Part shown: one piece after another, positions 16,036 through 25,845 of the stretch
Position numbering within the stretch: the first letter of the stretch is position 1
How the letters are laid out: each line of letters begins with the position of its first letter
DNA from: Nostoc sp. FACHB-280
GTDB lineage: Bacteria > Cyanobacteriota > Cyanobacteriia > Cyanobacteriales > Nostocaceae
Reading direction: 5' to 3'
Length of the DNA stretch: 63,694 nt
Assembly: GCF_014697615.1 (NCBI RefSeq)
Contig: NZ_JACJSD010000043.1
Coordinates: forward strand, 1 to 63,694
Position numbers and translations under genes: made by a program
The notes under the pieces: generated by a model
What the model saw: the letters and a program-made list of their open reading frames with translations, nothing else
Database searches by the model: none
What the model was told of the DNA's origin: nothing

Positions 16036-17298
16036 TCAACTCTCTAACATCTGCCGTGCAAACTCAATTGCATCTGTAGCTGTAGCAATTTTACCTTCTG
16101 CTTGAGCGATCGCAATCTCGGTCAGCAGTTCCCCGACGACTGGCGAGGCTGGAATATTTAGTGCTAACATTAGTTGTTTACCACTCACGAGTTGAGTGGG
16201 ATGAGCGACCAGATCATCAGGGTTAAGGTAGCGGCTGATCAAAGGTGAGTAAACCAATAATGATTTGTCGCCTGACATCGCCTCTACCAAAGTATCTTGT
16301 GCTACCGCCAATAATACGACAACAGGAAAGACATTACCTGCTTCTTGGAACAAAAAATATTGTTCTCTGATAGACTTGTTGGGAGATTTTAACTGCGGGA
16401 ATAATTTCAAAGCCGTGGTAACAGCGCGAATTTCAGCACGGCTATAGGTGAGTTCTTGGAGTTCTAATTCAGCTACTTCGGGGTTACTATCTACAAGACA
16501 AGCAAGTTTGGCGATACCTAACCAAGTGGTTTTCACAGTATCACGCACATATTGTTGTAATTCTGCACCAAATTGCGGTGCAAGGATGGTGGCGGCTGTG
16601 TCAACGGCGGCGAGTTTATCAAAGCTGGCGGTTGTAGAATTTTTGAAGAAATGCCACAGTAAACCATCTCTCCCAGCGTTGGTTAACCAAGGTGTACCTT
16701 GAGGAGTGGCTAAAAGATAGCCTATTTCGGTGCGGACTCGTTCGGCGGCGACTGTGTGGAGGTGTGATGCTAAGGCGCGAATTGTGTTGTGTGTAGTTGG
16801 TTCAATAGTAAAATTCAGTTGGGCAGCTTGGCGATAAGCACGCATTAACCGCAAAGGGTCATCTTTGAGGTTGGCTGGTGATACCATACGCAACAAGCCT
16901 TGCTGTAAATCAGCACAACCTTGCAACGGGTCGATGATTTCTTGGGTGTGGGGATTATAGGCGATCGCATTCATTGTAAAATCACGTCTATGCAAGTCAG
17001 TTTCTAAGCTATCGCCTTCTTGTTGGGCAAAGTCAGCCGTGGCTTGGGGAAATACCACACGGGCAATTTTACGTTCTGCGTCGAGTAAGACAAAGCCAGC
17101 TTGATAACGTTTAGCGATCGCTCTAGCTACCTGTACCGCATCCGATGGTATCACAAAGTCAAGATCCCAATATTCACGGGTTCTGCCTAAAATTGCATCA
17201 CGCACCGCACCACCCACCATGAAAGCTGGTTGTGGCAAGCATTCCAAGCTAAAAGGCCAATTTTGCGGCGCGAGAATTGCAGAAACAGAACTGTGCAT
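16036..17298 (-). CDS. cca: CCA tRNA nucleotidyltransferase / poly(A) polymerase family
   Basis: ATG 17298 is preferred to the upstream TTG at 17313 and gives 420 residues. The class II nucleotidyltransferase head is clear: MVGGAVRDAILGR, then the metal-binding DLD in YWDLDFVIPSD, RRDFTMNAIAYNP, and DPLRLMRAYRQAAQL. The product adds or repairs the 3' CCA of tRNAs. Some cyanobacteria split CC- and A-adding between two enzymes, and sequence inspection cannot tell which activity this one has. It is transcribed towards the dihydrouridine synthase gene and is divergent from ycf34. Confidence 0.92.
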   Translation of the reverse strand: MHSSVSAILAPQNWPFSLECLPQPAFMVGGAVRDAILGRTREYWDLDFVIPSDAVQVARAIAKRYQAGFVLLDAERKIARVVFPQATADFAQQEGDSLETDLHRRDFTMNAIAYNPHTQEIIDPLQGCADLQQGLLRMVSPANLKDDPLRLMRAYRQAAQLNFTIEPTTHNTIRALASHLHTVAAERVRTEIGYLLATPQGTPWLTNAGRDGLLWHFFKNSTTASFDKLAAVDTAATILAPQFGAELQQYVRDTVKTTWLGIAKLACLVDSNPEVAELELQELTYSRAEIRAVTTALKLFPQLKSPNKSIREQYFLFQEAGNVFPVVVLLAVAQDTLVEAMSGDKSLLVYSPLISRYLNPDDLVAHPTQLVSGKQLMLALNIPASPVVGELLTEIAIAQAEGKIATATDAIEFARQMLES

Positions 17299-17383
17299 TG
17301 TAATAAAAATCAACCCGGCAACTAGTGAAGAATAGCTTTGCTTACGCTAGATTAGCAATAAAGCTCCTGGAGTTGGTTATATT

Positions 17384-17632
17384 ATGTGTATTTGCGTAAA
17401 CTGCCACTACGTAGACCGTTGTGTAACCTATCATGCCGTAGAAACTCAACACCAACAGCCTCATTTAACTGAGAATCCGACTTTTGACCCCAATGAACCT
17501 TCTATTAACGTTAACATCCGCACCAAAGAGGATGTGATTGAAATGGAATGGGATGTTGTTGGTTGTCTTAGCTTTAAGCAAGAAACGGGTAAATGGGCGA
17601 AATTGCGTCCCGGTGAACTAGTACCGACGTGA
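17384..17632 (+). CDS. ycf34: Ycf34 family protein
   Basis: The 82-residue protein has the diagnostic N-terminus CICVNCHYVDRCVTYHAVE. Its cysteines (residues 2, 4, 7 and 13 region) can bind an iron-sulfur cluster. Ycf34 is conserved in cyanobacteria and red-algal plastids and is implicated in photosynthetic function. GGAG sits about 10 bases before ATG 17384. The tsaB frame begins about 115 bases downstream on the same strand, so the two may share a transcript. Confidence 0.92.
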   Translation: MCICVNCHYVDRCVTYHAVETQHQQPHLTENPTFDPNEPSINVNIRTKEDVIEMEWDVVGCLSFKQETGKWAKLRPGELVPT

Positions 17633-17746
17633 TGAAGATGATAGGTAAATTGTCAGCGACTACTGCTGTTTCTTGTAGTAGTCGCATATTTTTATGGTTG
17701 AATAAATATCACGCCAACTCTAGGAAAATTAATATAATTACTCGCT

Positions 17747-18397
17747 TTGACCACGGAACTAACTACTCTACCCGCTTACAAATACGCTTTATCCCTGCAT
17801 ACAACCACGCCAGAACTAGGTTTTGCTATTAGTAATTTTGCTGGTGAAACTCGTTCAAATGTTTGGAATTTAGGGCGTGATTTATCTAGTTATATACATC
17901 AATATTTAATTGATTTTATCCATCCACAAACTTGGGCAGATTTAGAATTTATTGCTGTTGCCAAAGGCCCAGGCGGCTTTACTGGAACTCGTATTGGTGT
18001 AGTTCTCGCCCGTACTTTAGGGCAACAATTAAATATTCCCGTGTTTGCCATTTCGACATTAGCGGCGGTAGCTTGGTCACATAAAAATCATACTCAAAAA
18101 GCGATCGCTGTAGAAATGCCAGCACAAAGAGGTAAAGTATTTGGTGCAATTTATCAAATTAATTCTCACACTTCAGAAATTACAGCCTTATTTGCTGATA
18201 CAGTATTAACCCCAGAAGCTTGGCAAGAAACTTTAGCTAACTGCAACACTGAGTATCAACTAATTCCCGCAATCTCTGGTTTAGCTGCAACTGTCACAAA
18301 TATTTTGGAACTTTCTTATCTAGAATGGCGACAAGGAAAACGCCCTCAGTGGTCAGCAGCTTTACCTTATTATGGACAACATCCAGTAGAACTTTAA
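17747..18397 (+). CDS. tsaB: tRNA threonylcarbamoyladenosine protein TsaB
   Basis: The 216-residue protein is a degenerate ASKHA-fold partner of TsaD, needed for t6A37 modification of ANN-decoding tRNAs. Recognisable parts are ALSLHTTTPELGFAI at the N-terminus, the AKGPGGFTGTRIGVVLARTL block and a C-terminal PYYGQHPVEL-like tail. The frame opens with TTG at 17747 and no internal ATG is suitably placed, so TTG is the probable start. The nearest purine-rich site (AGGAAAA) is about 20 bases upstream, which is far, so translation initiation is uncertain. Confidence 0.88.
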   Translation: MTTELTTLPAYKYALSLHTTTPELGFAISNFAGETRSNVWNLGRDLSSYIHQYLIDFIHPQTWADLEFIAVAKGPGGFTGTRIGVVLARTLGQQLNIPVFAISTLAAVAWSHKNHTQKAIAVEMPAQRGKVFGAIYQINSHTSEITALFADTVLTPEAWQETLANCNTEYQLIPAISGLAATVTNILELSYLEWRQGKRPQWSAALPYYGQHPVEL

Positions 18398-18522
18398 AAA
18401 ACACTGGCATTTCTCCACATTATAGTTATACTGCTGTCATCACTACGCAAAATTCGTAAGCTAAAACTAAAATAATTACGGATAAATATGTGCTTAATAC
18501 ATATTAATTGAGGAGTATCGAT

Positions 18523-19413
18523 GTGTTTAGCCCAAAATTATGGCAATTATTCACAGCAGGAACCATTACACTGGTTGGTGCGGGTAGCGGCTTGAGTCTC
18601 ACAGGATTATTACTTAAAGCTACCCTTAACAATCCTTTACTATCTGCACAATCACTAGACAAGAAATCGGCAGTAACTACACAAAATGCCAGTTTAAATA
18701 CGACCAAACAAACTATATCAAAGGAATTTCAAGGGCAAACCATTTATCAAGCTAAATTACCCATAACAGATAAAGTTATTGCCTTGACTTTTGATGATGG
18801 CCCTGGGCCAAAAAATACTACACAAATATTAGAAATTCTTAAACAAAATCATATTAAAGCTACCTTTTTTTTAGTAGGGCAAATGGTTAGTTTCCATCCC
18901 CAAATTGTTAAACAAATTGCCGCCGAAGGTCATGTCTTAGGCAACCATACATGGCATCATTGGTATCGTCGGATGGATGCAGCCACCGCCGCGAGTGAAA
19001 TTAATCGCACAGCAGATTTGATATATAAACTTACCGGAGTGAAAACTACATTATTTCGTCCCCCTGGTGGTTTTCTGCATAATGGCTTAGTTGATTATGC
19101 CAAAAGTCAAAAGTATGCAATTATGATGTGGTCTGATGAGTCAGGAGACTCTCAACGCCGTGGCCAAACTCCAGCACTCATTAAAAATGTCGTAAAAAGT
19201 GCCAAACCCGGCGGAATTGTCTTGATGCACGACGGTGGCGGTAATCGTTCTCGCACTGTTAAGGCATTACCGCAAATTATCGCAGATTTAAAGGCGAAAG
19301 GCTATAAGTTTGTCACCATCCCAGAATTACTGGAAATGGAAACCAAAGCCAAAGATGTAGTCACAGCCGAATCTTCTATAGTTACCAAAGATGGACATTC
19401 TCATCATCAATGA
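18523..19413 (+). CDS. Polysaccharide deacetylase (NodB homology, CE4)
   Basis: GTG 18523 is chosen because GAGGAG (18509-18514) lies about 8 bases upstream. The longer frame starts inside that site. The 296-residue protein has a hydrophobic N-terminal anchor, a Ser/Thr/Gln-rich linker, then a CE4 domain: ALTFDDGPGPKNT (catalytic Asp pair), GNHTWHHW (metal-binding His), FRPPGGF and VLMHDGGGNRSRT. It probably removes N-acetyl groups from peptidoglycan or another envelope polysaccharide outside the cell membrane. All four motifs look intact. No glycan synthesis genes are adjacent. Confidence 0.92.
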   Translation: MFSPKLWQLFTAGTITLVGAGSGLSLTGLLLKATLNNPLLSAQSLDKKSAVTTQNASLNTTKQTISKEFQGQTIYQAKLPITDKVIALTFDDGPGPKNTTQILEILKQNHIKATFFLVGQMVSFHPQIVKQIAAEGHVLGNHTWHHWYRRMDAATAASEINRTADLIYKLTGVKTTLFRPPGGFLHNGLVDYAKSQKYAIMMWSDESGDSQRRGQTPALIKNVVKSAKPGGIVLMHDGGGNRSRTVKALPQIIADLKAKGYKFVTIPELLEMETKAKDVVTAESSIVTKDGHSHHQ

Positions 19414-19418
19414 TTCAC

Positions 19419-19509
19419 AGGACTTACGCAAAAGTATAAAGAAACGAACCGCAAAGAACGCAAAGGACACGAAGTGATCAGAGTTTGAAAGAGTTCTTGC
19501 GTAAGTCCT
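19419..19509. repeat. MITE-like 91-bp element, copy 2
   Basis: AGGACTTACGCA and TTGCGTAAGTCCT bound a 91-bp unit starting 5 bases after the deacetylase stop. The interior (AACGAACCGCAAAGAACGC) is the reverse complement of that in copy 1 at 7329. Equal length and shared termini argue for one element family. Confidence 0.8.
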
Positions 19510-19750
19510 AATTCATTCGGGCGGGGTGAAAAAGGTATCTGAAAGGAGAGGGAACGGGGAACCGGGAAGAGTGTAGGGTGCAGGGGAAGAATGTTGACCC
19601 AACACTCATACCATTTCACTTTAAATATAATACATATCGGTAAGCAGCGCCTCGACTTCGCTCGGCGACCGGAAGCAGAAATACGGAGGAAGTGATTTGT
19701 ATCAGTAATTTCGTGAATTGGTATCAGTACTTTGTTATGATACTCAGTGG
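19510..19750. other. Intergenic remainder between deacetylase and methyltransferase
   Basis: No gene is supported here. The stretch holds purine-rich sequence and the fragment CGACTTCGCTCGGCGACC, a short motif of the dispersed kind also seen near 33608 (CTTCGACTACGCTCAGTGAA). Confidence 0.4.
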
Positions 19751-20938
19751 TTATGTCAACATGACCAACTGCTGCTTAATCAAGGTTCTCACCCCATCCA
19801 AGCCTAATTGCACATTTGCTAAAATTTCCCCTACCGTTGCTTGTCCATTACAGGCTTGCATAAACTCAAACTCTGCTGTGGACAAGTTGACAATTTGGTA
19901 GTCGTGATTAAAAATACATTGACTGGGAAAGCCATCAATACAAGGGTTTAATTCTGGGATAGCAGATAACAACTTGTCATCGCTTGACCAGTCGGCTTTA
20001 GCCAGGGGAGGACGACCAAGGAAAAATTCGTAATGGGTAACTTCTGGGTCGAGTAATTCTATTAAACGATATAACTGACGTTCACTGAGATTTTCTGCCC
20101 GTTCGATTAACTCTGGTGCTTTTCCTAAAAGTCTATCTAACTGCCAAAAACTAGGATTAGAAAAGCCGATAAATTCTAACTCAGAAGCATCAATTAATTC
20201 AAACAACGTCTCAACATTGTAATCAATTTCTTGGGGATGAACGTACATATCTGCAAAGCATTCATCGCGCTGGTTTTCCATTGCCCAGCGTTGTTTTTCG
20301 TATTTGACAATTCGATTGTTTTCTGGTAGAGAGGAAAATATTTTGCGTCCGACTTGCACACCATCACGGTAGTCGCCGCGTTTGTCGCCTTGGAGAAGGG
20401 CGATCGCTTTTTGCATAAGTTGAATTTCCCAGCGCCCCAACTCGCCATACACAAAAATGTGCATAATTCCGCCTGGGGCTAATTTCTTAGCTAAAGCTTG
20501 AATACCGCGAATTGGGTCGGGTAAGTGATGTAAAACCCCGACGCAATTAATTAAATCAAATTCACCGGGTAACTGTTCCACATCATAGATGCTGAGGTGA
20601 TGAAATTCCACGCGGTTTGCACCGGAACGCTGACAACGTTCTTGCGCCACAGCCAAAGCACCCGCACTCAAGTCAATACCAACTACAGAAGCTTGGGGAT
20701 TGAGGTGAACCAAGTATTCTGTACCTACACCTGTACCGCAGCCAGCATCTAAAATGCGGATGTCTTGCTTTTGCGGCTTTTGACCTGTGCAGAAGTTATA
20801 AGCTGCTAACCAATTCCATCGCCAGTTATAGCCTGGAGGTGGTTCATCTAGCAAAGGTTCCGGGGGAAAGGGATAGGTATTGTAGAGTTTGGCAACAGCA
20901 GCACTTACACTTTGAGAATCTGACATGATCAACAACAT
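19751..20938 (-). CDS. Class I SAM-dependent methyltransferase
   Basis: The 395-residue protein has the SAM-binding motif I ILDAGCGTGVGTEYL at about residues 70-84. An acidic residue follows in VVGIDLSAGALAVA, then DLINCVGVLHHLPDP (motif III region) and KKLAPGGIMHIFVYG. The last 180 residues form an additional domain with no motif I recognise. It could bind a substrate or a partner. Methyltransferases with this fold act on small molecules, lipids or proteins, and the substrate here is unknown. A second ATG four codons in (20926) is equally possible. The gene is divergent from ilvC. Confidence 0.8.
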   Translation of the reverse strand: MLLIMSDSQSVSAAVAKLYNTYPFPPEPLLDEPPPGYNWRWNWLAAYNFCTGQKPQKQDIRILDAGCGTGVGTEYLVHLNPQASVVGIDLSAGALAVAQERCQRSGANRVEFHHLSIYDVEQLPGEFDLINCVGVLHHLPDPIRGIQALAKKLAPGGIMHIFVYGELGRWEIQLMQKAIALLQGDKRGDYRDGVQVGRKIFSSLPENNRIVKYEKQRWAMENQRDECFADMYVHPQEIDYNVETLFELIDASELEFIGFSNPSFWQLDRLLGKAPELIERAENLSERQLYRLIELLDPEVTHYEFFLGRPPLAKADWSSDDKLLSAIPELNPCIDGFPSQCIFNHDYQIVNLSTAEFEFMQACNGQATVGEILANVQLGLDGVRTLIKQQLVMLT

Positions 20939-21113
20939 CGCAGCATTTCTGAGTTTATCGAAATGCTGGACATTTGTGGTAGATGTTTTTTGAGAAGGGT
21001 TAGGGATTAGAAGTTAGCTTTCAAGGGCTGACAATTCAGTAATACTACTAAAAACTAGCCGGTGGTTACACAATTTACGGTAAGATCAAAAACCTGCCTA
21101 TAAATAATTGTGA

Positions 21114-22133
<1,020 letters not shown>

Positions 22134-22167
22134 TTCTGTTTTTTTCACGCATAAAACTTGCGATAGT

Positions 22168-22192
22168 AGAGACGCAGTTGAATTGCGTCTCT
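22168..22192. terminator. Perfect 9-bp hairpin downstream of ilvC
   Basis: AGAGACGCA and TGCGTCTCT pair around a 7-base loop 35 bases after the ilvC stop. There is no T-run after it, so it may be a dispersed palindrome that also ends or protects the transcript. Confidence 0.5.
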
Positions 22193-22250
22193 GCATAAAC
22201 AATAGTGGTAAGACAAACCACACCAAAATACTTTTCAAAGTATTTCCATA

Positions 22251-22317
22251 TCTCCCTTGTCTCCCTTGTCTACCTTGTCTCCCTCGTCTTCCTTGTCTAC
22301 CTTGTCCCCCTCATCCC
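22251..22317. repeat. Nonamer tandem repeat, longest copy in the window
   Basis: About seven units of CTCCCTTGT/CTACCTTGT/CTTCCTTGT follow ilvC. In the + direction they create a false CLPCLP reading frame. Confidence 0.8.
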
Positions 22318-22336
22318 ATAACACCCCAAGTCAACC

Positions 22337-22543
22337 TTAGTCTTCCCATAAACTCATCAACGCTTTTATTTCTGGGTCTTCTGCCTCAGATAGCTGACGG
22401 CGTAATTCTAAGATTTGATGGTTTAATGCTTGCGAGGTATAAAGTAGATTTGATTCTTGGGCAATTTTCAATTGACTTTCCTTAATTCTGATTTTTCTAA
22501 GCAGTTCATCCACAGCATAGACATCATAATCTTGAGAAATCAT
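22337..22543 (-). CDS. Small coiled-coil protein, function unknown
   Basis: The 68-residue protein is almost entirely helical and heptad-like (AVDELLRKIRIKESQLKIA, then ALNHQILELRRQLSEAEDP), with no cysteine cluster or membrane helix. The two-helix pattern with a Ser/Leu turn vaguely resembles Spo0E-like regulators, but the signature is not convincing. It is convergent with ilvC and sits alone. Codon use looks ordinary for the region. I regard it as probably real but unidentified. Confidence 0.5.
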   Translation of the reverse strand: MISQDYDVYAVDELLRKIRIKESQLKIAQESNLLYTSQALNHQILELRRQLSEAEDPEIKALMSLWED

Positions 22544-22996
22544 AGCCTTAGATTTATGAAAAATTTTCAGTAGTTTAAGTTAAAATTGGCGTTTGTATTA
22601 TTGATTAGTCCGTATTGCTTGAGATTATACATGGTTGAGATGCAGATTGCTGATACAGTTGATTACGTTTGATTAAGCTTGTCACTCCGCTTTTACGTAT
22701 ATATTTTTACACTAACTTCATACAAACTTCACTCGCAGAAATAGATTAACCAAGAATGTAGATTTCCTTGGTATTGCTATGATTTACCATCATCATCAAG
22801 ATATGCTGTGTGATTTACTTAAGTACATTCCTACGAGTATTTGTAAAAAATACATGAATTTACGGAAACAGGGTTGATTTTTCTCTCAGCCATTATTTAT
22901 ATTTATTCTAGACGGTTAATCACTACTTAATTATTTCCACTAAACTTCTTCCAGCTTAAAGCCAACTTAACTGTATAAAGTTTCTACAAATAAATA
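22544..22996. other. AT-rich intergenic region
   Basis: These 453 bases hold no gene, clear hairpin or array. They are probably upstream and regulatory DNA of the heme-oxygenase-fold gene and of the small coiled-coil gene. Confidence 0.4.
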
Positions 22997-23134
22997 ATGT
23001 CAATTCTAGATGAACTAGGAATTGATAAATATTGCAGAGATACTATTTTTCGTGTCTCTACACTAATTTATGTTTTCCTAATATTGTTGAGCTTGCTGAA
23101 GATTCAACTAAATTTTTATTGCCTAGATTCCTGA
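22997..23134 (+). CDS. Possible 45-residue membrane peptide
   Basis: A short frame starts MSILDELGIDKYCRD and continues into a single hydrophobic helix (TLIYVFLILLSLL), ending 22 bases before the next gene on the same strand. There is no convincing ribosome-binding site. The position directly before a heme-oxygenase-fold enzyme makes it worth recording, but chance is a fair explanation. Confidence 0.25.
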   Translation: MSILDELGIDKYCRDTIFRVSTLIYVFLILLSLLKIQLNFYCLDS

Positions 23135-23156
23135 TTACAAATCATAGGTTGATAGT

Positions 23157-23885
23157 ATGCAAGATGTTTTAGAATATATTAAACACCAAGAAAAAAAATT
23201 CTCTCAATTACCTTTTTTTCAATTTTTAACCAATAGTAAAATAGACCCTGAACAGCGATTAGTGTGGTTCCCTTGTTTGGCTCATTTTGCCATGAGTTTC
23301 AAAGATTTAAATCATGATATTCTCAAAGACGAATTGAGTGATCATCCACTCCAAAAAATTATTAACCAGCAGTCTCTAGAAGATGGTAGCCACTGGAAAT
23401 GGTATCTTAGAGATTTAGATGCGCTGGGAATTGATCAAGTCATGCGCTTCAGTGACTTTCTCAAATTTATTTGGAGTGAAAAAACCATCAAAACTCGTCG
23501 TCTGTCTAATAATTTAGTAGCAATGTGTCGCTATGAAACTGACATTTTACTAAAAATAGTGATTATTGCCGCAATTGAAGCTACAGGAAGTACCGCCCAG
23601 CGTGCGATGGCGCAGGTTGGTGACGAATTACAAGCCATAAAAAATAAAAGGTGTTTTTATCTTAGTCAGCACCATGTAAATGTAGAAAATGCACATTTTC
23701 AATTTGCTAATGAAAATTGTCTGCTCAATATTGAATTAAGTGCAGAGCAGAAAGCTAAAGCATTAGTGTTAGTTGATTATGTTTTTGATAGCTTTACAGA
23801 GTGTATGGATGGGCTAATGCAATTTGCTAATCAACATAAATTTAAAGAATTGGTAGCTAAACCTAAATATGCTCTACACAGATAA
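23157..23885 (+). CDS. Heme-oxygenase-fold (HDO/TenA-like) protein, function unknown
   Basis: The 242-residue all-helical protein begins MQDVLEYIKHQEKKFSQLPFF-like. It has the pattern QQSLEDGSHWKWYLRDLDALG, where Glu/Asp/His could be iron ligands, and later ATGSTAQRAMAQVG and SQHHVNVENAH with further histidines. This arrangement resembles the heme-oxygenase-like diiron oxidase/oxygenase superfamily, whose members act on small molecules or amino acids. It is not HO-1: the biliverdin-forming heme oxygenase motifs are absent. Function and substrate are unknown. No biosynthetic genes flank it apart from a possible 45-residue peptide. Confidence 0.55.
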   Translation: MQDVLEYIKHQEKKFSQLPFFQFLTNSKIDPEQRLVWFPCLAHFAMSFKDLNHDILKDELSDHPLQKIINQQSLEDGSHWKWYLRDLDALGIDQVMRFSDFLKFIWSEKTIKTRRLSNNLVAMCRYETDILLKIVIIAAIEATGSTAQRAMAQVGDELQAIKNKRCFYLSQHHVNVENAHFQFANENCLLNIELSAEQKAKALVLVDYVFDSFTECMDGLMQFANQHKFKELVAKPKYALHR

Positions 23886-24020
23886 GTACATATTTATCTG
23901 CATCCATCTACGTTTATCTTCGGTTAATTATTCTTGCTTGTATCTCACTCGGATGAGAGCAACTAAAAACTAACTAAATTGTTCCAATTTCAGAATTGTA
24001 AAGCCATAATTCTGAAATTT

Positions 24021-25664
24021 CTATTTTGATTTTTTACTTGTACCATTTTTTAATGCTTGTGCTAATTGTTCTGTATTCAGGTTACTTAACAAAGTGATAT
24101 TGAGAGGTGCTTGATTAATATATTGAGCATAAGATGATTGTAAATAAGGGCGATATTCTGCATTATTTAAGAGATTGGTTTCCATGAAAGCAACGCTTAA
24201 GGCTTTCAGATATGAATAAACGGGCGCTGGATCTGGCCCTAATAACCCGGTTGGTACAGGCAAAACATTATTTTCTGGAGCAGATTCTTGGAGTGCAGAA
24301 AAATGCGTAGCATTTTCAATTAACACTAGATATTTGTTAGGTTCAGTCAACCAAGTAAAGGGACGAATTTGTTCAGGGATGGAGGGAGCGAAAATATCTT
24401 GACTACCTGTAACTATCATTGCTGGAACTTTGATTTGATTGATCCCACTTTCGCCTAATACTGAACTGTTAATTGGATTAATGGCCATCACAACTTTAAT
24501 TCGCGGATCTTGTAGTGCATAATCTGTTGGGGATAACTCAGCAGCTTGACATTGCAGTAATAAAGATAAATTCAAGGATCTATTGGGATAACAATCTCGA
24601 CGCAACTGAGCAAAGTTCAGTTTGGCTCCGGCTAAACTCAATACTGTGTAACCACCAAAAGAATGTCCAATGGCTCCAACTTCCTGAAAGTTGAGTTTTC
24701 CTCGCAACTGAGGATTAGATGTTTCTAAGCGTTGGAGTTCATCAAGTACAAACTTGACATCTAAGGGTCGGTCGATAAATTCTCGGGGTTGTGGTGGCCC
24801 TGCTAAACCAGCAAAGTATTTTTGAAAGCGTTGGGCGTTACTACCAGGGTGTTCTAATACTGCTACGGCGAAACCATAGGAAACTAAATGTTCTGCCAGA
24901 TAAGCCAAAGCATAGCGGTCTGAGGCTAAACCGTGAGAAATCACAATTAAGGGAAAAGGTGTTTGGGTTGTGACTTGTGGGATGTAAACATCTAGTGGCA
25001 GACGACGATCGCGTTTTGCGTCATTTAACTCAAAGTACAATTTTTGAAACTGCAATTTTCCTGGCTGGCGTAAATCTGGCTTTTGCGAAAAATCTATGTT
25101 TGCATTGCTAGTTTCAGCGATCGCTTGTTGTTGCAAATATGCCACAACGGCATCTCTATCTTTGAGTAATTCTGATAAATTGTTGACTATCTTAATTCCT
25201 TCGGAGAAATTTAATTTAATTGTGGGCGAAGGAAACTTACGTATTATATTAACAACTGTTAAACCTTCTTTAGAGTCTGCCGCAGCTAAAATCAAAGCAG
25301 CCCGCACAGCATAAAAACCATTTTGGCGCGATTCTGTAAGTAACAATTCTCCTAAACGTTGTACTACTTGTTCTCCGATTGGGGAATAAGTAAACTGTGA
25401 CACTAAAGTAGGTGTGGCACTAAATCGCTGTTGTAAAAGTTCTCGTAGTTGCGCCAGTTGTTCCGGTGTGGCACGCTGGGCATAAATGTCTAACTCTCCA
25501 GTGATTTTGCCTTCTTTGGCGAAGGTTTCTAGCGCATCTGTAGATAATGAAAATTCTCCAAAGGGGGGATAAAATAAGCTAATGCGTTCGGCTCCCCAGC
25601 TAGGAGCAGCTGATAAAACAGTGGATAATAGCCCCAAACCCAAGTATTTCAGCAGTTTTTTCAT
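24021..25664 (-). CDS. Exported alpha/beta hydrolase with N-terminal DUF1400 domain
   Basis: The 547-residue protein starts with a signal peptide (MKKLLKYLGLGLLSTVLSA, cleavage near AAPSWGA). Residues about 25-175 match the cyanobacterial DUF1400 region (ERISLFYPPFGEFSLS). The remainder is an alpha/beta hydrolase with VISHGLASDRYA, the nucleophile elbow GHSFGGYT, and a late acid/His pair in VTGSQDIFAP and ENATHFSAL. It resembles platelet-activating-factor acetylhydrolase/dienelactone hydrolase types and is probably a periplasmic esterase or lipase. The substrate is unknown. It is a single gene with no operon partner. Confidence 0.85.
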   Translation of the reverse strand: MKKLLKYLGLGLLSTVLSAAPSWGAERISLFYPPFGEFSLSTDALETFAKEGKITGELDIYAQRATPEQLAQLRELLQQRFSATPTLVSQFTYSPIGEQVVQRLGELLLTESRQNGFYAVRAALILAAADSKEGLTVVNIIRKFPSPTIKLNFSEGIKIVNNLSELLKDRDAVVAYLQQQAIAETSNANIDFSQKPDLRQPGKLQFQKLYFELNDAKRDRRLPLDVYIPQVTTQTPFPLIVISHGLASDRYALAYLAEHLVSYGFAVAVLEHPGSNAQRFQKYFAGLAGPPQPREFIDRPLDVKFVLDELQRLETSNPQLRGKLNFQEVGAIGHSFGGYTVLSLAGAKLNFAQLRRDCYPNRSLNLSLLLQCQAAELSPTDYALQDPRIKVVMAINPINSSVLGESGINQIKVPAMIVTGSQDIFAPSIPEQIRPFTWLTEPNKYLVLIENATHFSALQESAPENNVLPVPTGLLGPDPAPVYSYLKALSVAFMETNLLNNAEYRPYLQSSYAQYINQAPLNITLLSNLNTEQLAQALKNGTSKKSK

Positions 25665-25845
25665 AATTTATTGCTAAATGGAGAATTATCAAGGTTATAG
25701 AGGATGCGATCGTTAATATAGAAGGTTTTGCCAGACAAAAGTGAAATATCACCAGAAATAATACTTCGGTCGTATCTCTGTTGAAGAATTTGGGACAGAT
25801 ACCTGACTTTTTCCAGATATCAGGTATCTCATAGTTAGCTATTGT

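Noticed and set aside
22183-22485. Cys-Leu-Pro-rich frame on the + strand after ilvC
   Set aside because: It is the translated nonamer repeat followed by the antisense of the small coiled-coil gene. No start site or homology pattern supports it.
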